A stretch of 64,000 nt of DNA from Lobosporangium transversale (GCF_002105155.1 NW_019029014.1:124001-188000); one strand, 5' to 3'. Numbered from the stretch's first letter, positions 36,704 through 49,001 are shown. The notes: generated by a model not told the origin, from the sequence alone. Numbers and translations are program-made.

Positions 36704-37666
36704 ATGCTCTTAGCTATATTGATTATTGTGGCGTCTGTCACCCTCTTCTTGTTACTCTTCATCTATCTCTTTCGAGTTTACAAGAGCCTCAAGGTACGGC
36801 ATCAGAAACCAATCATATCTCCTGATGCTATCCCACCAGAGTTAGAACAGCATCATGAATTAGCCTTCGTCCTTGCTCATGGCGTTGAGGCCTACAACGA
36901 ACAAAGACGAGAGAGACAACAACAACAGAGACAACAGAGACAACAAACTAGACCTCAGTCGGGAACAACAGGGGAGCATGATGATGACACTGCAAGCGCT
37001 CAGAGTAGCCAGCCCTCCATCACTCCACTTCCACCATACTCACCTACTCCTACCAATGGTGATATTGGTTATGGCTGGATAGCCACCAATCCTGGTCTCT
37101 TTGACACGCCAGTCCTGATAAGCGATCCATCGGCAATATCTGGGCCCATGCATCCCTTGGAAAACTCTCTTCCACCCATGTATATTTATCCGGCACCTAA
37201 CACTCGGTCGTCTGCTCAGACTGCACTTCTGACCACAGATAACTCACCTTCCGTGACTGTAACAGCGCCATCTGCCTCCAGAAGCAACCCATATTGCCCC
37301 CAATCCAATCGACGAGAAACCCGGAGGCGGAGCGTCGCCAGTGGGATTCTTACTCGAAGAGGTAGAAGCCAGAGCAACCAAAGGTCCATGTCATTAACCT
37401 CGGTTGTGTCTGCACCCCTATCCGCAGCCAGCTTAACAATAGAAACACCTGACACAATGACAGCCACAGCTCTTTCGTTAGTGCCAACATCATCATCACC
37501 AATTCCCTCTCCCTCAGTTCAACATTCACCTAGAAACTCGGAAAATATTGCTTTATCTTTGTCTTACCGTGCACAGGCTGCACTAATAGCAGAAACATCA
37601 CTATCTAGTGCAGTGAATGACCCTTCAACTACGCTTTCCTTAGAGACACCATCCATAGATACTTAA
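36704..37666 (+). CDS. Hypothetical single-pass membrane protein, Ser/Pro-rich
   Basis: Single exon of 320 aa from ATG 36704. The N-terminal 26 residues form a strong hydrophobic segment (LLAILIIVASVTLFLLLFIY), then a basic patch RVYKSLKVRHQK, suggesting a signal anchor. Next comes a Gln/Arg-rich segment (RRERQQQQRQQRQQTRPQ) and a long Ser/Thr/Pro-rich tail with two PPY-like short motifs (LPPYSPTP, LPPMYIYP) that could bind WW domains of Nedd4/Rsp5-type ligases; that is inference. A basic RRRSVASGILTRRGRSQS stretch resembles kinase target sites. No catalytic domain or family recognised. AATAAA-like sequence near 37707 may serve 3' processing. The gene converges on the DUF3759-like gene at 37823. 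Confidence 0.75.
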   Translation: MLLAILIIVASVTLFLLLFIYLFRVYKSLKVRHQKPIISPDAIPPELEQHHELAFVLAHGVEAYNEQRRERQQQQRQQRQQTRPQSGTTGEHDDDTASAQSSQPSITPLPPYSPTPTNGDIGYGWIATNPGLFDTPVLISDPSAISGPMHPLENSLPPMYIYPAPNTRSSAQTALLTTDNSPSVTVTAPSASRSNPYCPQSNRRETRRRSVASGILTRRGRSQSNQRSMSLTSVVSAPLSAASLTIETPDTMTATALSLVPTSSSPIPSPSVQHSPRNSENIALSLSYRAQAALIAETSLSSAVNDPSTTLSLETPSIDT

Positions 37667-37822
37667 AGTTGTATATAAAGTGAGCAAAGTGACCAGCTAT
37701 TCTATCAATAAAGCACAGTTCGCTCAAGGGATCTGCGGATGAATGATTTTGACGAGAAATGATCAAAAATGTACTGTGTGATATATTATTATTATTACTA
37801 TTATTATTATTAAATATGGGTA

Positions 37823-39371
37823 TTAACGTAGGAGCTCAAAAAGCTTAAGCGCACAAGAGCCGGCTTCCGCTACTGTTTCATCCCTTTCGTTCCCGTCCTC
37901 GCTGTGCCGTGATTCCAGCAACTTAACAGCCTCAGCCATAGCCATCCCTGCAAGAACAGCCTTCATCTCTCCATGCGATACTTTTTTGCCTTTACGGGAC
38001 TTGTGCGCATGGTACTCTTTAACTGCCTCATATGCGGCTAGTTTAGTGAATATAACAAGAATGATGGTATGAATGATCAGTAATCTGTCGTTGTCTAGTG
38101 AGCATAATTGAAATGTTAAAAACAAGACAGAAAAAAGATTTTACTTTACCAGCAGCTGCAATAGCCTGCCGCCTCTTGGCTGCTGCCTTGCGATCATTTG
38201 GGTATCCACTTTTGCTGTGCATTATCAGAGCATCAGTGTCTAGCGACTTATGTTTCCACCATGTTTTCTGGTCATTTACATGAGCCGAAACTACACCGTC
38301 CTGCTTACATAGGCTTTGTATCTTTTCCTTCTTGTTCTTGGGTACATCAATAATTTCCCATTCACTATCCAGGTCCTCCTCAATTTGCTTCTCTGCTTTG
38401 GACCGCTTTGGGCACCAATCCCACCATAAACCGAAAAGTGTTCGACCCTCTGAATCACTGCTAATTTCACGGTGGTCTTCCTTAGTGTTATAGATAATCT
38501 GATGGGCTGCCTTCATCCCCTTTAGATCTACCTTTGGTACAAATTGTGTTTGATTTTGTTCTCTTTCTTGCTCTTGCCGTTGCCCTACATGGTATGGGAG
38601 GAAGTGAAGATGAAGAGCATGAAGATACTGCCTTAGTTGATGGCGATGGTGATGCTCACTGTGGTTTGGGTCATGGGAGGGCTGTGATCCATTGCTGTCT
38701 TCGTCCTCATTTTCATTGTCGCTTTGGGCTACAGAGATGGTGGATGCAGTAAAATCCATGATTCCACCTTTGAGCTGAGCATGTTTGCTAATGTTGCTGC
38801 CATCCTCCTCAAACTTTTCTTTACATCTGACAGCCATTCTCTTAAAATAGTTTTTTTTGTTTTGCAGTTCACTATCTTCTTCCTGGACGCCCAACCGCCT
38901 TAAAGCAGCTTCTGCAGGGACGTCGATCGAGACAATGTTTTGGTTAGCCTCTTCATTGGTGGTATGATTATGGGTCGCTGTAATACGCTGAATAATCTTG
39001 TCCCATATGGAATGGTCCACGTCTGTCTCTGTTTCTATTTCTGCTTGTAAAATCGCCAAATTGGCGGTTTTGACAACCCATCTTTCGTCTTTCGGAGGAA
39101 CTGGTTGTAGGATAGAATAATGACAGTACAATATTAGTACCGTGGAAACCAATAGAAAGGGCTGAGAGTTGACTAAAAGTGATTTGACCACTATCTAACA
39201 TTGAACTTCCGCTCTGCGCGATTAGGAATTAATGAATATACCTGGTGGTGGAGTTGTCCCACGTAAATGAATGGCTTCTTCGAATGAATGCCATGCTTGG
39301 CAGAATATATTTTCCTGATAATGAGGGGCACGGGTATCATTTGGTTGAGGAGTAAGGACTGTTGAAAGCAT
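37823..39371 (-). CDS. Hypothetical protein with C-terminal DUF3759/CipC-like domain
   Basis: Three exons, 39242-39371, 38150-39100 and 37823-38037, give 431 aa; splices are GTATAT...CCAG and GTAAAG...CTAG and the phases fit. Start ATG 39371 (MLSTVLTPQPND). The last 75 residues, KVSHGEMKAVLAGMAMAEAV preceded by AAAYEAVKEYHAHKSRKGK, resemble the DUF3759 fold of CipC-type stress-induced fungal proteins (AxFEAMK...GKPxSHxxAKExLAxxAxxEV). The middle is hydrophilic, with a His-rich stretch (SEHHHRHQLRQYLHALHLH), a Gln/Glu-rich stretch and a Trp cluster (LFGLWWDWCPKRSKAEKQ). No signal peptide. The exact role of DUF3759 proteins is unknown. The gene model is well supported; the domain call is moderate because only the tail matches. 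Confidence 0.78.
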
Positions 39372-39773
39372 GGTGATGTGGTACTTTGGTAATTGTAACT
39401 TTTTTTTTTTTTTTTTTTTCCAAGAGAATGAAAGCTATTAAATAAGGAAATGTCCTGCTGCGGCCATTACGGTGGCAGTGCATACCAAATCCAAAAATAA
39501 AAAATGACGTTGTATTCCGGTTCAAAAAGGAATAGTCGGCTTTTTTCTAGAAATACTCATGACCGCTGACATATTATACCTTTCTACGCCAGATTTAAAC
39601 ATAAAAACCACATTGTTGAAAATAATTACTCGACGAAGGCATTGTGAAGAGATGGCGGGAGGCCTTTTCCTTCAATTTGCTCCAAATCACTATTCTGCCC
39701 TTCATATCTTTCTCCTATACATTTGCCGCTCCGGGCACTGTCAGGAATCATCTTATGCTTAGAGCAATCTCGT

Positions 39774-40290
39774 TTATTTCCCGCAACGCCTTGAACCCCT
39801 TTTAAAAAAATGATTCAGCTCAATAGAACAATTATCTCGTACCTTGATGTGTTGTGCAAAACAAAGATTCATGCCTAATAGTGACAGTAAGCTGCTCCAA
39901 ATTAAGAGTGATCCAGTTTGCTTGCCGTATACTCTTCTGTAAAACGTCTTTTCTATCAATTCATTGGGGCTTGGTTTTTCAATAACTTGGTCGGTTGTGT
40001 CTTCAGCTACGTCCCGCACCAAAAGTCTTCCTTCTCACTCTTCGTAGTCTGTCTCATACTTCGCAATTTGAAGGCAGAATGCAGAGTGCTGCTTGTGATA
40101 TAGCTTTACCAGCCTTTGCTAGGTTATTCTTGGGCAAGGTAACGCTAGCTCTGACGATATAAGCTTTACTAAAGTCAGTGCCTAACGTTTTAATATTATC
40201 TGTTTTAGAACCCTAAATGTCTTTAGCACCTTGACTGGTCTTTATATCATGTTTCGCGCCATCAATTGTGGATGCAGTTTGCATTTTAGA
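39774..40290 (-). pseudogene. Decayed gene, unknown family, with one hydrophobic segment
   Basis: Coding-like reading on the minus strand in two frames. The upstream frame (from ATG near 40288) reads MQTASTIDGAKHDIKTSQG, hits TAG, then continues LGTDFSKAYIVRASVTLPKN and AKAGKAISQAAL. After a stop and frame change the other frame reads VRDVAEDTTDQVIEKPSPNE then KTGSLLIW-type hydrophobic sequence (GSLLIWSSLLSLLGMNLCFA) ending at a GTACGA donor-like site. At least two stops and one frameshift separate the parts. Composition is clearly protein-like, but I recognise no family. A missed intron could account for some of the breaks. Confidence 0.4.
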
Positions 40291-40360
40291 GTGATATCTC
40301 ATACGAGCCGACGGAAAATAATTGACCTCCAAGTTTGCAGGAGACAAGGTGGAACTGAAA

Positions 40361-40485
40361 CCAGAGGGTCAAGCTTGTCACTCTTTTTGGTTAGCCCTTT
40401 TCAATTATAAGAATTTTGTTAAGTAAACCATTTATATTTGAAAGAGTCTAGCCAAAAAGAGCGACAAGCTTGACCCTCTGACTGG
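40361..40485. repeat. Palindromic MITE-like element with ~40-bp inverted arms
   Basis: The left arm starts CCAGAGGGTCAAGCTTGTCA and runs to about 40402. The right arm (about 40441-40485) is its reverse complement with a few mismatches and a 3-nt insertion, ending GACCCTCTGACTGG. The arms are separated by about 40 nt of AT-rich sequence. This is the shape of a short non-autonomous DNA element. Its ends start with CAG, as in many Tc1/mariner relatives, but differ from the 1,333-bp element. Confidence 0.7.
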
Positions 40486-41100
40486 AACTCGTTTGTCTTA
40501 ATTGTGACATGTATATATCAGATATATGCTAACAGTGGTTAATATTGTGATAGGTGGTCATTTAAGAGACGATCGGCCCTGATTCACTTCACATGATCAC
40601 TAAGATCACCCTGACTTTGCATCCGTAACTCATTTAGGAGTATTAGAAGAAGAAGAACTGACTAGCTTGGGGGCCTCAAGCTAACATTATGGAGCCAATG
40701 AAATACACGTTCGCATGATGGAAGACATAATGTCGAACACGAATGCTAATCATCTGAGTGCATATCTATTTGTGTTGTCACAGCGACAACAGTAACAGGA
40801 GAACATTATGACAGAAAAGGCAAAGCCGATTATTTACTTGTTTGCTCCCTTTATTTTATATTGCATTGAATACCCTTCCTTTCCATGGACTATCACTTGC
40901 TCTTGTTCATGCATATTTGTTTATGTTGTCTGTCTTGTGAATAACAGGGTCGAGACTAGTGCAGACAAGATACCATATCTCATGTTACACAAAGAGCTCA
41001 ATACCATTTTGCGCCGTGGAACTCTTTTTCCTCTCTTCCAGTCTCTGTCCTTTGCAGGAGTGCTCTCACTACTTTTCTTGCCCATGTTGTATTCCTGACT

Positions 41101-44017
41101 GAGACGCTTTGCCTCATCTTTTTTTTTTTTATTACTTTCCTTTCTAATGCTTCGCCTTTTACCTGGTCCTTTTTTTTTTTTCCTCTCCGAATACGTATGC
41201 CAAAAAGCTTTTTAGATGTACCCATGCTATGTCATGGTAAGTTGATGTCATTATAGTGACCATCAATTGTTTGCCATTCATACACGCACACACCTGAATA
41301 CTTTTTGAACACGATAATATTTGTCCTAGTATGCATCAGAGTATAGTTGCTTCTTCTGCCTCCAGGTCATTATTCCTATACTCCTTCGTAAGGTCAACCA
41401 ATAGAACAATAACCACTGCTCATATTGTGTATCTCCATGACACATAACCTGAACTGCAAAACACCACAATGTCTTCTAATAGCCTGTCTTTGCATTTTCC
41501 CCTGTATTCTCCCCCCAACTAAAGCAACAAAAGTATTATATATAAACAACAGCAATACATAAATAAATAACAATGCTTAAGATGTAAAAAGATTTCATAT
41601 CTTAAAAAATGAAGGGACAGATTCTCTTGAAATGAATACGCCATGATCTCGGCCTATACTCAACAATTCTACACATAAACAAACAAACATGGCGCAACAT
41701 AAGCTCGGCCAACAGATGTCATTAAATATCAACCAGAGGCCCGAGATAACCTAGTCTAGACAGCTGTATCACGGACATCTTGTGAGAAGACGACTTACTA
41801 CGAACATTCAGCAAGTAGTAAGTGTATACACATGTCTTATATACTACACTAATGTTGGAAAAAAGTAGACTGATAAGCTGTTGGAGAACTTCCATGCAGC
41901 CGCTGCATGTATATTCTCCAAACAGAACTCTTTTTTATGTGTTTTGTAGCGCCCAACCAGTCTTTTTTGTATCTTTATAGCATGCATAGTCTATGTCTGT
42001 CTTTTTTTCTTCTGTTAAAACGATATCATATCATTATTCAATAATAGTAATGAGTGGTAACATTACTGACTGATAATGCACTTGAACCAATCATAGGCTA
42101 GCTAACCTGTTAGCTTCTCATTGTTTTTTTGTTTTGTTTTTTGCTTCACATTATATATATATATATATATATATACATATGAATATTGTATATTTATACA
42201 CTTTTTTTTTTTTTTTTTTTTTTTTCTTTCCTCTGTTTATTTAGAAGGGCTGACTCTCCATTGGTAAAAGATAAAAAGAAATTCAGGGTGATCGAGAGGT
42301 TGGCATGGATTATGCTTTATCTTGCTTTAGATACCCATGACTCTGGATGCAGGGCTTAATTAGTTTCATTAAATTAAACACAAGATATATGAATTGCAAT
42401 ACACGTAAAGGATTTCCAATAGTTCAGAGCAGAGCCAAGGTTGTATGGTTTAATTTATATATATATATAATATACTGTTTTTGTTATCGTTGCTGCTATT
42501 GTTGTTGTTGGTGGTGATGGTGGTGTTTTTATAGTTTTTTGCTTTCATTCCATACAACCCTTATTGAACTTTTCTGTGGTTGTTTAGATATGCGCCAAGA
42601 GTTAGAGTTAAAAAGGAGTCATTGTGGACCCAAGTCATGCCACTAAACAAACCTGCAAGGTTTATGCAAGGTACAAAATGAGGTTCAGAGCTTCTCAATT
42701 GCCTGTCGAGAGCAGCTGGGCGTGGAGCTGGACTGGTACAAATAAGAGCGATGATGGGTTATCTTTCGAGCCTCTTTAACCCTTGCCCATGGTTTGCTTT
42801 CCACCCCACAAAACTTTAACGGACACACAAAGAGCCTCGTTCTATTCCTCTCAAAGTTATCTCGAGTCAGACGATGACCTTGTGCAGCCTAAAGTTTTTT
42901 TGTGAGCCATTGAAGATGAACTAAAACGTGAAGATGACGAAAACAAGAAGGGATTTGACTTTTGCTGTGATATAAAGATTCTTTTTATTCTTTTAAAGAT
43001 TCAAACAAATATGAAATATGTCGAATTAAAGATAATTCATTTCATCTAAGACTTCGTTTCTTTTGTAATGCACATGTTTTACAAATATCAATACTACACA
43101 ATATATTATATTGATATTAATATATATTATAAATATATTTATTTACTATATATATATATATATTTCTACATGACCTCGTGGGTACCCGTCATCAAATTAA
43201 AAAAAAAAAAAAAAAAGTAAAAAAAAAAAAGCTATTATATATATATATATATATATATGATTCTATCTCTCGTAGAAATAGAGGAGAAACATGGTTTTAT
43301 CTACTACGCATACACATGGCGTAGTCTATGCAAGATATGGATAGATGAAACAGTTCCAGATAGTACTACGAGTCAAAGAGAATGTGTGTGCTAGATCTAG
43401 TGACGCCGTCTTCTTGGTGCAACCTGCCGTATGCATGCTCTATCTTTTTCTTCCTGGAGTATGCCTTTAGATCGTATACAGGGCAGGAATGTCTTTTTAA
43501 GCAAGAGTGAAGTGAGAAGTCCAGTTAATACAGTGTTGGTCCCAGACTGGTCTACGCAGATTGATTGTCTACTAATTTTACTTTGTGAGATTAAAATTAA
43601 TGCAAATTAAAACATGTCAATATTGAAATGTCGTCCCATTAGGCGGACACTCCCATGGACATTTCGAAGGATGATTGGTCAGAAATACGTTATCTTATCA
43701 CCCAAAAAGGGTTTGTGTGACGCAAGTAATAAAAAGCATATTCATTCATTTCATACATCACGTTTTATAAGAGAGCAACTTGTCTCAAACTGTAATAAAG
43801 TGACCATTGTTCATCTAAGAAAGCGTAGCGTATGCGGGCAACCTCTTATGACTTTAAGGATGGAGACAAGTACGTAGGCCCTCAAATTTACAAAAAAAAA
43901 AGAAAAGGAAAGGAGAACAAATGGTTGAGGGGGAGCAAGAGTATTATTTGCAAAGCATTCAGAAATGGTGCTAAACTGTGCTTTTACCACTGCTCCTTTT
44001 AAATAAATAAATTAATA

Positions 44018-44057
<40 letters not shown>

Positions 44058-45327
44058 AATAAAAAAGATCACTGCACCGTCTATAACTGAGGCTTCAGCA
44101 CCGAAGAATTATTCTTATGCTTTCAGATAGCCCAGGGCTTGGGACTGACAGTTCCTGAAGAGAGCTCGAGATATCTTGTATAATCCTAGTGGTGTTTAAT
44201 AAGCATGTGCTCTATCTAGTCCGTATTGAGTACGTTCCATCCAAAATTATAAGAGGCTGTCGATCGGAAACCGCGAAATCGCCGGCCAGATAGAGATTAA
44301 ACAGGTTCTTTGTGTGGGAAAAAAGTGTCTCAGAACGACTTTTTTCCTTAAGAAGTGTAACATATAATTTTGAAGAGTATTGAGACATTGTGATAAGCTT
44401 CGCTCGTAGAAACTGTTTTAGATATTAGAACCACGTTTTCTCTATTGTTTTTCCTTCTCGGAAGCTTAACGGATACAATATGTTTTATTAAATAAGATTA
44501 AGAACTTCGGTACCGAGATCCTGTTCCAAATGACCTTTTTTTGGGAGCCACTTGACTGGCTATGTGCGGCACATCAGACACTTTTGTACTCAGAAAAAGA
44601 ATAATAAGAAAAAAAAAGTTATGTCATGGCGAGTCCGTCTACCTGCCTGGATTAGAGACACTTATTTCTCTATCTCTAGAGCCAGCTAAGGCGTTGAGTC
44701 GGGGTGCGGGGCCAAAACAAGGTCCATTCACGGTAAGTCCGCAAGCGGATCAATGACATACCAAGGTCTTTTTGCTCCATGGATAGGATACCTTAAGGTT
44801 CATCCTGGCAGGCTGACAGATTTTTTTTTTTTTTTTTTTTTTTTTGTCAGCTTTTACAGGATGGATGTTTATTCTTTTTTTTTTTTTTTGCAGTTGTTGT
44901 TTGTGTAATTTTCAGAAATGTAAACTATGCAACAACACAACCCACACAAATAAACAAACAAACATGACAGAAGTGAACGGAAAGCATGCATGTAAATAAA
45001 AAGCGAGAGATTACAACAATCTTATTCAGTAGAATTCATTCATTGTGTTATATGAACTGAACCTTGTCCATAAACAAGCATTGCCATAATCTAACAATTG
45101 ATTCATTTCTTTCTTTCTTGCAACCCCTGAGCATATAAAACCCTCCCCTTTTCTCTCTTTCTTTTTGTTCATCTTTCTCTTCCTCCTTTTTTTTCTTTTT
45201 CTTTTTTATAGTCGTTAATAAACTATCCTTACTCCTGCTTCTACTCATTCATCTTCTTCCTCTTTCTCTTCCCTTTGCCTTACTTCTCTCTACTCCATAC
45301 TTTGCTTTCTTCACATCCATTTATTCA
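41101..45327. other. 4.2-kb AT-rich gene desert upstream of the GATA factor
   Basis: No credible gene. It holds dense simple sequence: T run 42202-42225, TA repeats near 42151-42175, 42456-42470, 43140-43163 and 43235-43258, A runs near 43198-43231, a TAA repeat near 44018-44053, and T runs 44821-44845 and 44876-44890. Pyrimidine-rich sequence near 45110-45320 precedes the GATA start and probably contains its leader. Long regulatory upstream regions are common for fungal GATA and developmental regulators. A noncoding RNA or long 5' UTR cannot be ruled out. Confidence 0.5.
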
Positions 45328-47170
45328 ATGGCCGATTTCTACGCAGGCATCCTCGAGATGCCATTTCTCTCTGACGACTACTGCTTCCCCTTCGACATCA
45401 CCACTACTTCATCCATCCCTTCCACAGCCGCAGTCTCATCCGCAGCAGTTGTCTCCTCACCCATCACTCCTACATCACCATCGGATTCACTTTTTAGCAT
45501 ATCTTCACCCCAGGACATTCTGATGACAATGCCAGAGATGTCCCAAGAACCCTTACTTGCATACGACGCGCCTGCCGCACTCCAGCAAAAATTCGTTCCT
45601 TCATCCCCTGTTACATCTATTCCTGAGATGTCTCTTGACGTTAACGTTAACTTTGGCAACAACGGCAATAAAATTATCAGTAGTGATGCTAACGTTAACA
45701 ATAACAACAATAGCTGTAGTAACAGCTGGATGACACCAGTGCGCCAGATTCCAATGCAAATGGCTCAAATGGCCTTTACACAATTCCAAGAATATCAGTT
45801 GGAACAAGATCCAGACGTCTTTGCTTTCGGTCCCTCGCCGACCTCATACCTGACGGCCGCCACACAAGCCCTGACTGGTGGTAACTATTTCAATCCTATG
45901 ATCCAAGCTAATGCCCAGCCTGTACAGCAGCAGCAACAGCAACAGCCAAGCCAGCACCAGCCCTTGTGCATCCAACCCAGGGCTCCACAAAGAGGAATGA
46001 TCTCTCCTCCAGAGACACCTTCCTCCACGCCTTCACCGGTTTGCCTCAAGCCCTTGGCGTCTCCTCCTCAGTATGCTCGCCAAATGTCTCCTCTTTCTCC
46101 GGTGACGCACTCGCCTATGGCTGAGATGTCCTTCCCTACTCACATCCAGACCGCGCTCGCGCCCGAGTCTCCTATGTGCATTATACCTTCTAGCCCTGTT
46201 GCAGCGACCCCTAACGGCTTGGTCATGTCTTCAGCTTCAAATGCTGTAACCTCGCCAGTGTCTTCTCCCACATTGATGCAAAACACCCCTACTACGACTG
46301 AGGTTAAGCCTATCAAGGTCACTAAGCCTCGCAAACCCTCTAAAGCTGCAATCAAGGCCGCGGCTGGTATGGGTGTACGTTGCCACAATTGTGGTGCAAC
46401 CGTAACGCCTCTTTGGCGTCGATCTGCTAACAATGAACCCCTTTGTAATGCTTGCGGACTTTACCACAAGCTTCATGCTTCGCATCGTCCAAAGCATCTG
46501 CAGCACTCTATGGGCCATGCTGGTGCTGGCGGAAAGGCTAAGTACGGACCTAAATCTTTGGGTCATTCGTCCGAGGAGCATGATGGTTCATCTGAAGGCA
46601 TGGGCGCGTCCGAATCTGGCGCGACTGGCTCTATGAACGTTTCTCCAGCTCCTCAGCCCATGTGTACCAATTGTAAGACGACATTGACACCTCTCTGGCG
46701 CAAGGATGATGCGGGTGAAATATTGTGCAATGCTTGTGGTCTTTACTACAAACTTCATCACATTCATCGACCCATCTCACTTAAGCGTAATGTGATCCGC
46801 CGCAGATCGCGTTATGAGAACGGCAAGGCGGCTTCGGCTGTGACGGGCTCGATGATGCATTCTGCTGTGAGCAAATCTCATGCAGCAGCGGGCCTTCAGG
46901 CACAATCAACCTTGATGCATGCACAAGCTCAAGCCCAAATCCAGACCCAGGCTCGTCTCCCCATTCAAATCCAAACCCATCCTCAGGCAAATGTCCATGT
47001 CCACGCCCACGCTCATGCGCAGGCGCAGGCGCAGGTGCAGGCACAGGTACAGGTACATGCCCAAATGCAGCAGGCTGCTTCCTCATCTTTTGGTGGTCCA
47101 CAGTCGATTCGTATGCATCCTTATCAAGCTCCTCTCCATATCGACTATGGTGCCCAGCAATTTTCGAGAT

Positions 47171-47172
<2 letters not shown>
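45328..47172 (+). CDS. Two-finger GATA-type transcription factor
   Basis: Single exon of 614 aa from ATG 45328. Two GATA zinc fingers of fungal type, both C-x2-C-x17-C-x2-[21 protein letters not shown]... [16 protein letters not shown] (about 352-390) and [20 protein letters not shown]... [16 protein letters not shown] (about 449-487), the second followed by basic [16 protein letters not shown]. The roughly 60-residue linker between them has no Cys, unlike the Cys-rich linker of the SreA/Urbs1 iron repressors, so an iron role is not supported. The N-terminus has Pro/Ser/Gln-rich, activation-like sequence and repeated TSPSD/PSSP motifs. The C-terminus has an unusual alternating Ala/Gln/His/Val tract (about 540-595). 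Binds HGATAR sites; target pathway unknown. The stop codon is followed directly by a 30-T run. Confidence 0.95.

Positions 47173-47202
<30 letters not shown>
47173..47202. repeat. 30-nt poly-T run directly after the GATA-factor stop codon
   Basis: T run starting on the base after TAA, so the mRNA 3' UTR would open with poly-U. One of the longest homopolymers in the window. Confidence 0.9.
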
Positions 47203-47507
47203 CTTCGGGAGAGTGCTATTTTCGTCCGCCTCTCTTTTTTCCTTTATTTGGTCCTATGTAACATCAATGTTTGCCCCTTCTTTGTTTGCAAGTGTTCAAG
47301 TAGCTTTTTTTCCTCTTCTTCGCCAATGTATCATATATCATATATCATCATCATCATTATTATTATTATTATTATTATTATTGCAGAATAAAAATAGCTA
47401 AAACAACGGTAACAAAACAATCAATTGGTTGTCCAAGTAGCTCATGTAGTATCATAGCAAAAACCTGTTTGGAGATGAAGGTTTTTTGTAGGGCAATTTC
47501 TACTGAA

Positions 47508-49001
47508 CTATTTCCTCCCAGATTTCCTGCCTTTGCTCTTATTCTTACTATTGGTGCTCGCGGATGCGGCGTCTGCAGAAGAGGCTGTTGGCTTGATGTA
47601 ACCACACTCATCCAGTAGTTGTCGAGCTGCATTGTTTATATGCTTGAATCGATCTGCACTCAAAGGAATGCCGCCATACCATCTATGCATAACAAAAGGA
47701 AAAGTAAACAAATATAAAAAAGCATGCAGAACCAATATAAGACAAGATACGGAGGAGACCTGTTTAGTATTCAGCATCCTGCAACAACGTCCCGTACGCT
47801 AATGTAATTGTGTTCACGTATTGCAGAGAAATGTTTACCTAGAGACAACGACAACGACATTTTTGACATCCAGGATCGACATGAGGTGAAGTAGCCGACT
47901 TCCAGCAGCAGTCTCACCGTCATCATCGTTGTCTATTAATGGAATGAAATGAGGGTTTAGCATTTAGCTTAAAAATATCTTTCTTTTTTTTCTGAGTTGT
48001 GGAGAGGAAAATAAAAAAAAATCGTGTAATCAGCAGGTCATACCTTGTGAAATGGCTCCATTTTCGTTTTCAACTCGAAAGGCCATGATGTTATGTGTGG
48101 CCTTGATAACTTTCTTGTTTTCCTGCTTCAGCTGCTGAATCATCCAGGGGACTTGACTAGGCTGCGTGATTGGTGCCAAATGAGCAACAAAGACGCTCTT
48201 GCGGTCGATAATCGGGGGACCTGATCGGATGTTAAACGTAGGGACAACAGCGCTACCAGCCGTCTTAATTGGCACTCGTGGACTGTGAGGATGGTCATGG
48301 ATAGATAAGGATGAGAGTGAGGATGAGGCTTCATCCATAGAAAAGTAGTCCGAGGCTGCTCTTAAACCCTCTGAAGTGTGGGAGTCATCAACATCATTTT
48401 CATCATTATCATCACCGCTGTCATCACCATCGATTCCATCAGCCTCCTCGTCACCACCATTCACTTGATCTTCGACTTCACCCAAAGCTCCGTCTTTGTC
48501 CTTTTCCTTTTCTTTTTCATTTCTTTCTCCACCATGCTCCATACAGATTTCGAGTCTCTCCAAATATGCTCGCAACCATTCAATCCATGAAAAAATCACA
48601 ACCTCTCCTTGGACGAAGCATTGCTCCAGTCCTTGATCAATTTCCTGGATCATAGCCTGTGTCAGACGCAAACTGCCATAATAGATACTCACAATCTCAT
48701 GGACAGGAGCCGTGGTGTTGGTATCTGGGTACCCTTCTGGAAAATAGATGCGAAGCTCAAGCTCTTTTTTGCTCTTGCTTACGATATTGACATGCGACAG
48801 GTTGTCCTGTTGTTTATTATTATTGTTATTGCTAATAGGATCGTAGTCAAAGTCGGGCTCCTCAAGCGAGACCTTGAGCGCATACACAGGTGGCGTGGCT
48901 GCAGTTGCCTGTTCGGATCCTGCAAGAGCGTAAAACGATGAAGGGCCGTAGATGGAAACAATCGCAAGGGCTTCCTCCTCTAGCGCTGATGAATTATCCA
49001 T
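47508..49001 (-). CDS. IMPACT/Yih1-like protein (RWD + UPF0029 domains)
   Basis: Homologue of IMPACT/Yih1, which competes for Gcn1 and so restrains Gcn2 activation in amino-acid starvation. Three exons, 48044-49001, 47839-47932 and 47508-47682, give 408 aa with consistent phases. RWD domain at the N-terminus (SSALEEEALAIVSIYGPSSF ... ELRIYFPEGYPDTNTT). An acidic linker of about 80 residues (DGDDSGDDNDENDVDDSH) is longer than in yeast. The UPF0029 domain reads RKSVFVAHLAPITQPSQVPW ... KVIKATHNIMAFRV, then DNDDDGETAAGSRLLHLMSI ... VVVVVSRWYGGIPLSADRF, with the conserved DDDGE and RWYGG built across the two splices. The C-terminal tail is Lys-rich. Soluble and cytosolic. The promoter is adjacent to a decayed gene. 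Confidence 0.95.

Larger units (their letters stand above)
39372..41100. other. Spacer holding a pseudogene, a palindrome and weak ORFs
   Basis: A T run at about 39402-39419 lies just upstream of the DUF3759-like gene. The decayed gene (39774-40290) and the palindromic repeat (40361-40485) are listed separately. An ORF at 40808-41098 is Cys/Leu-rich and not convincing. Confidence 0.45.

Noticed and set aside
36185-36762. Overlapping ORFs on both strands before the membrane-protein gene
   Set aside because: Cys/Ser/Ile-rich content without domains; probably the promoter and leader of the 36704 gene.
40808-41098. Plus-strand ORF of 96 aa with two hydrophobic parts
   Set aside because: Composition looks like AT-rich noise; no splice partner, family or conserved motif.
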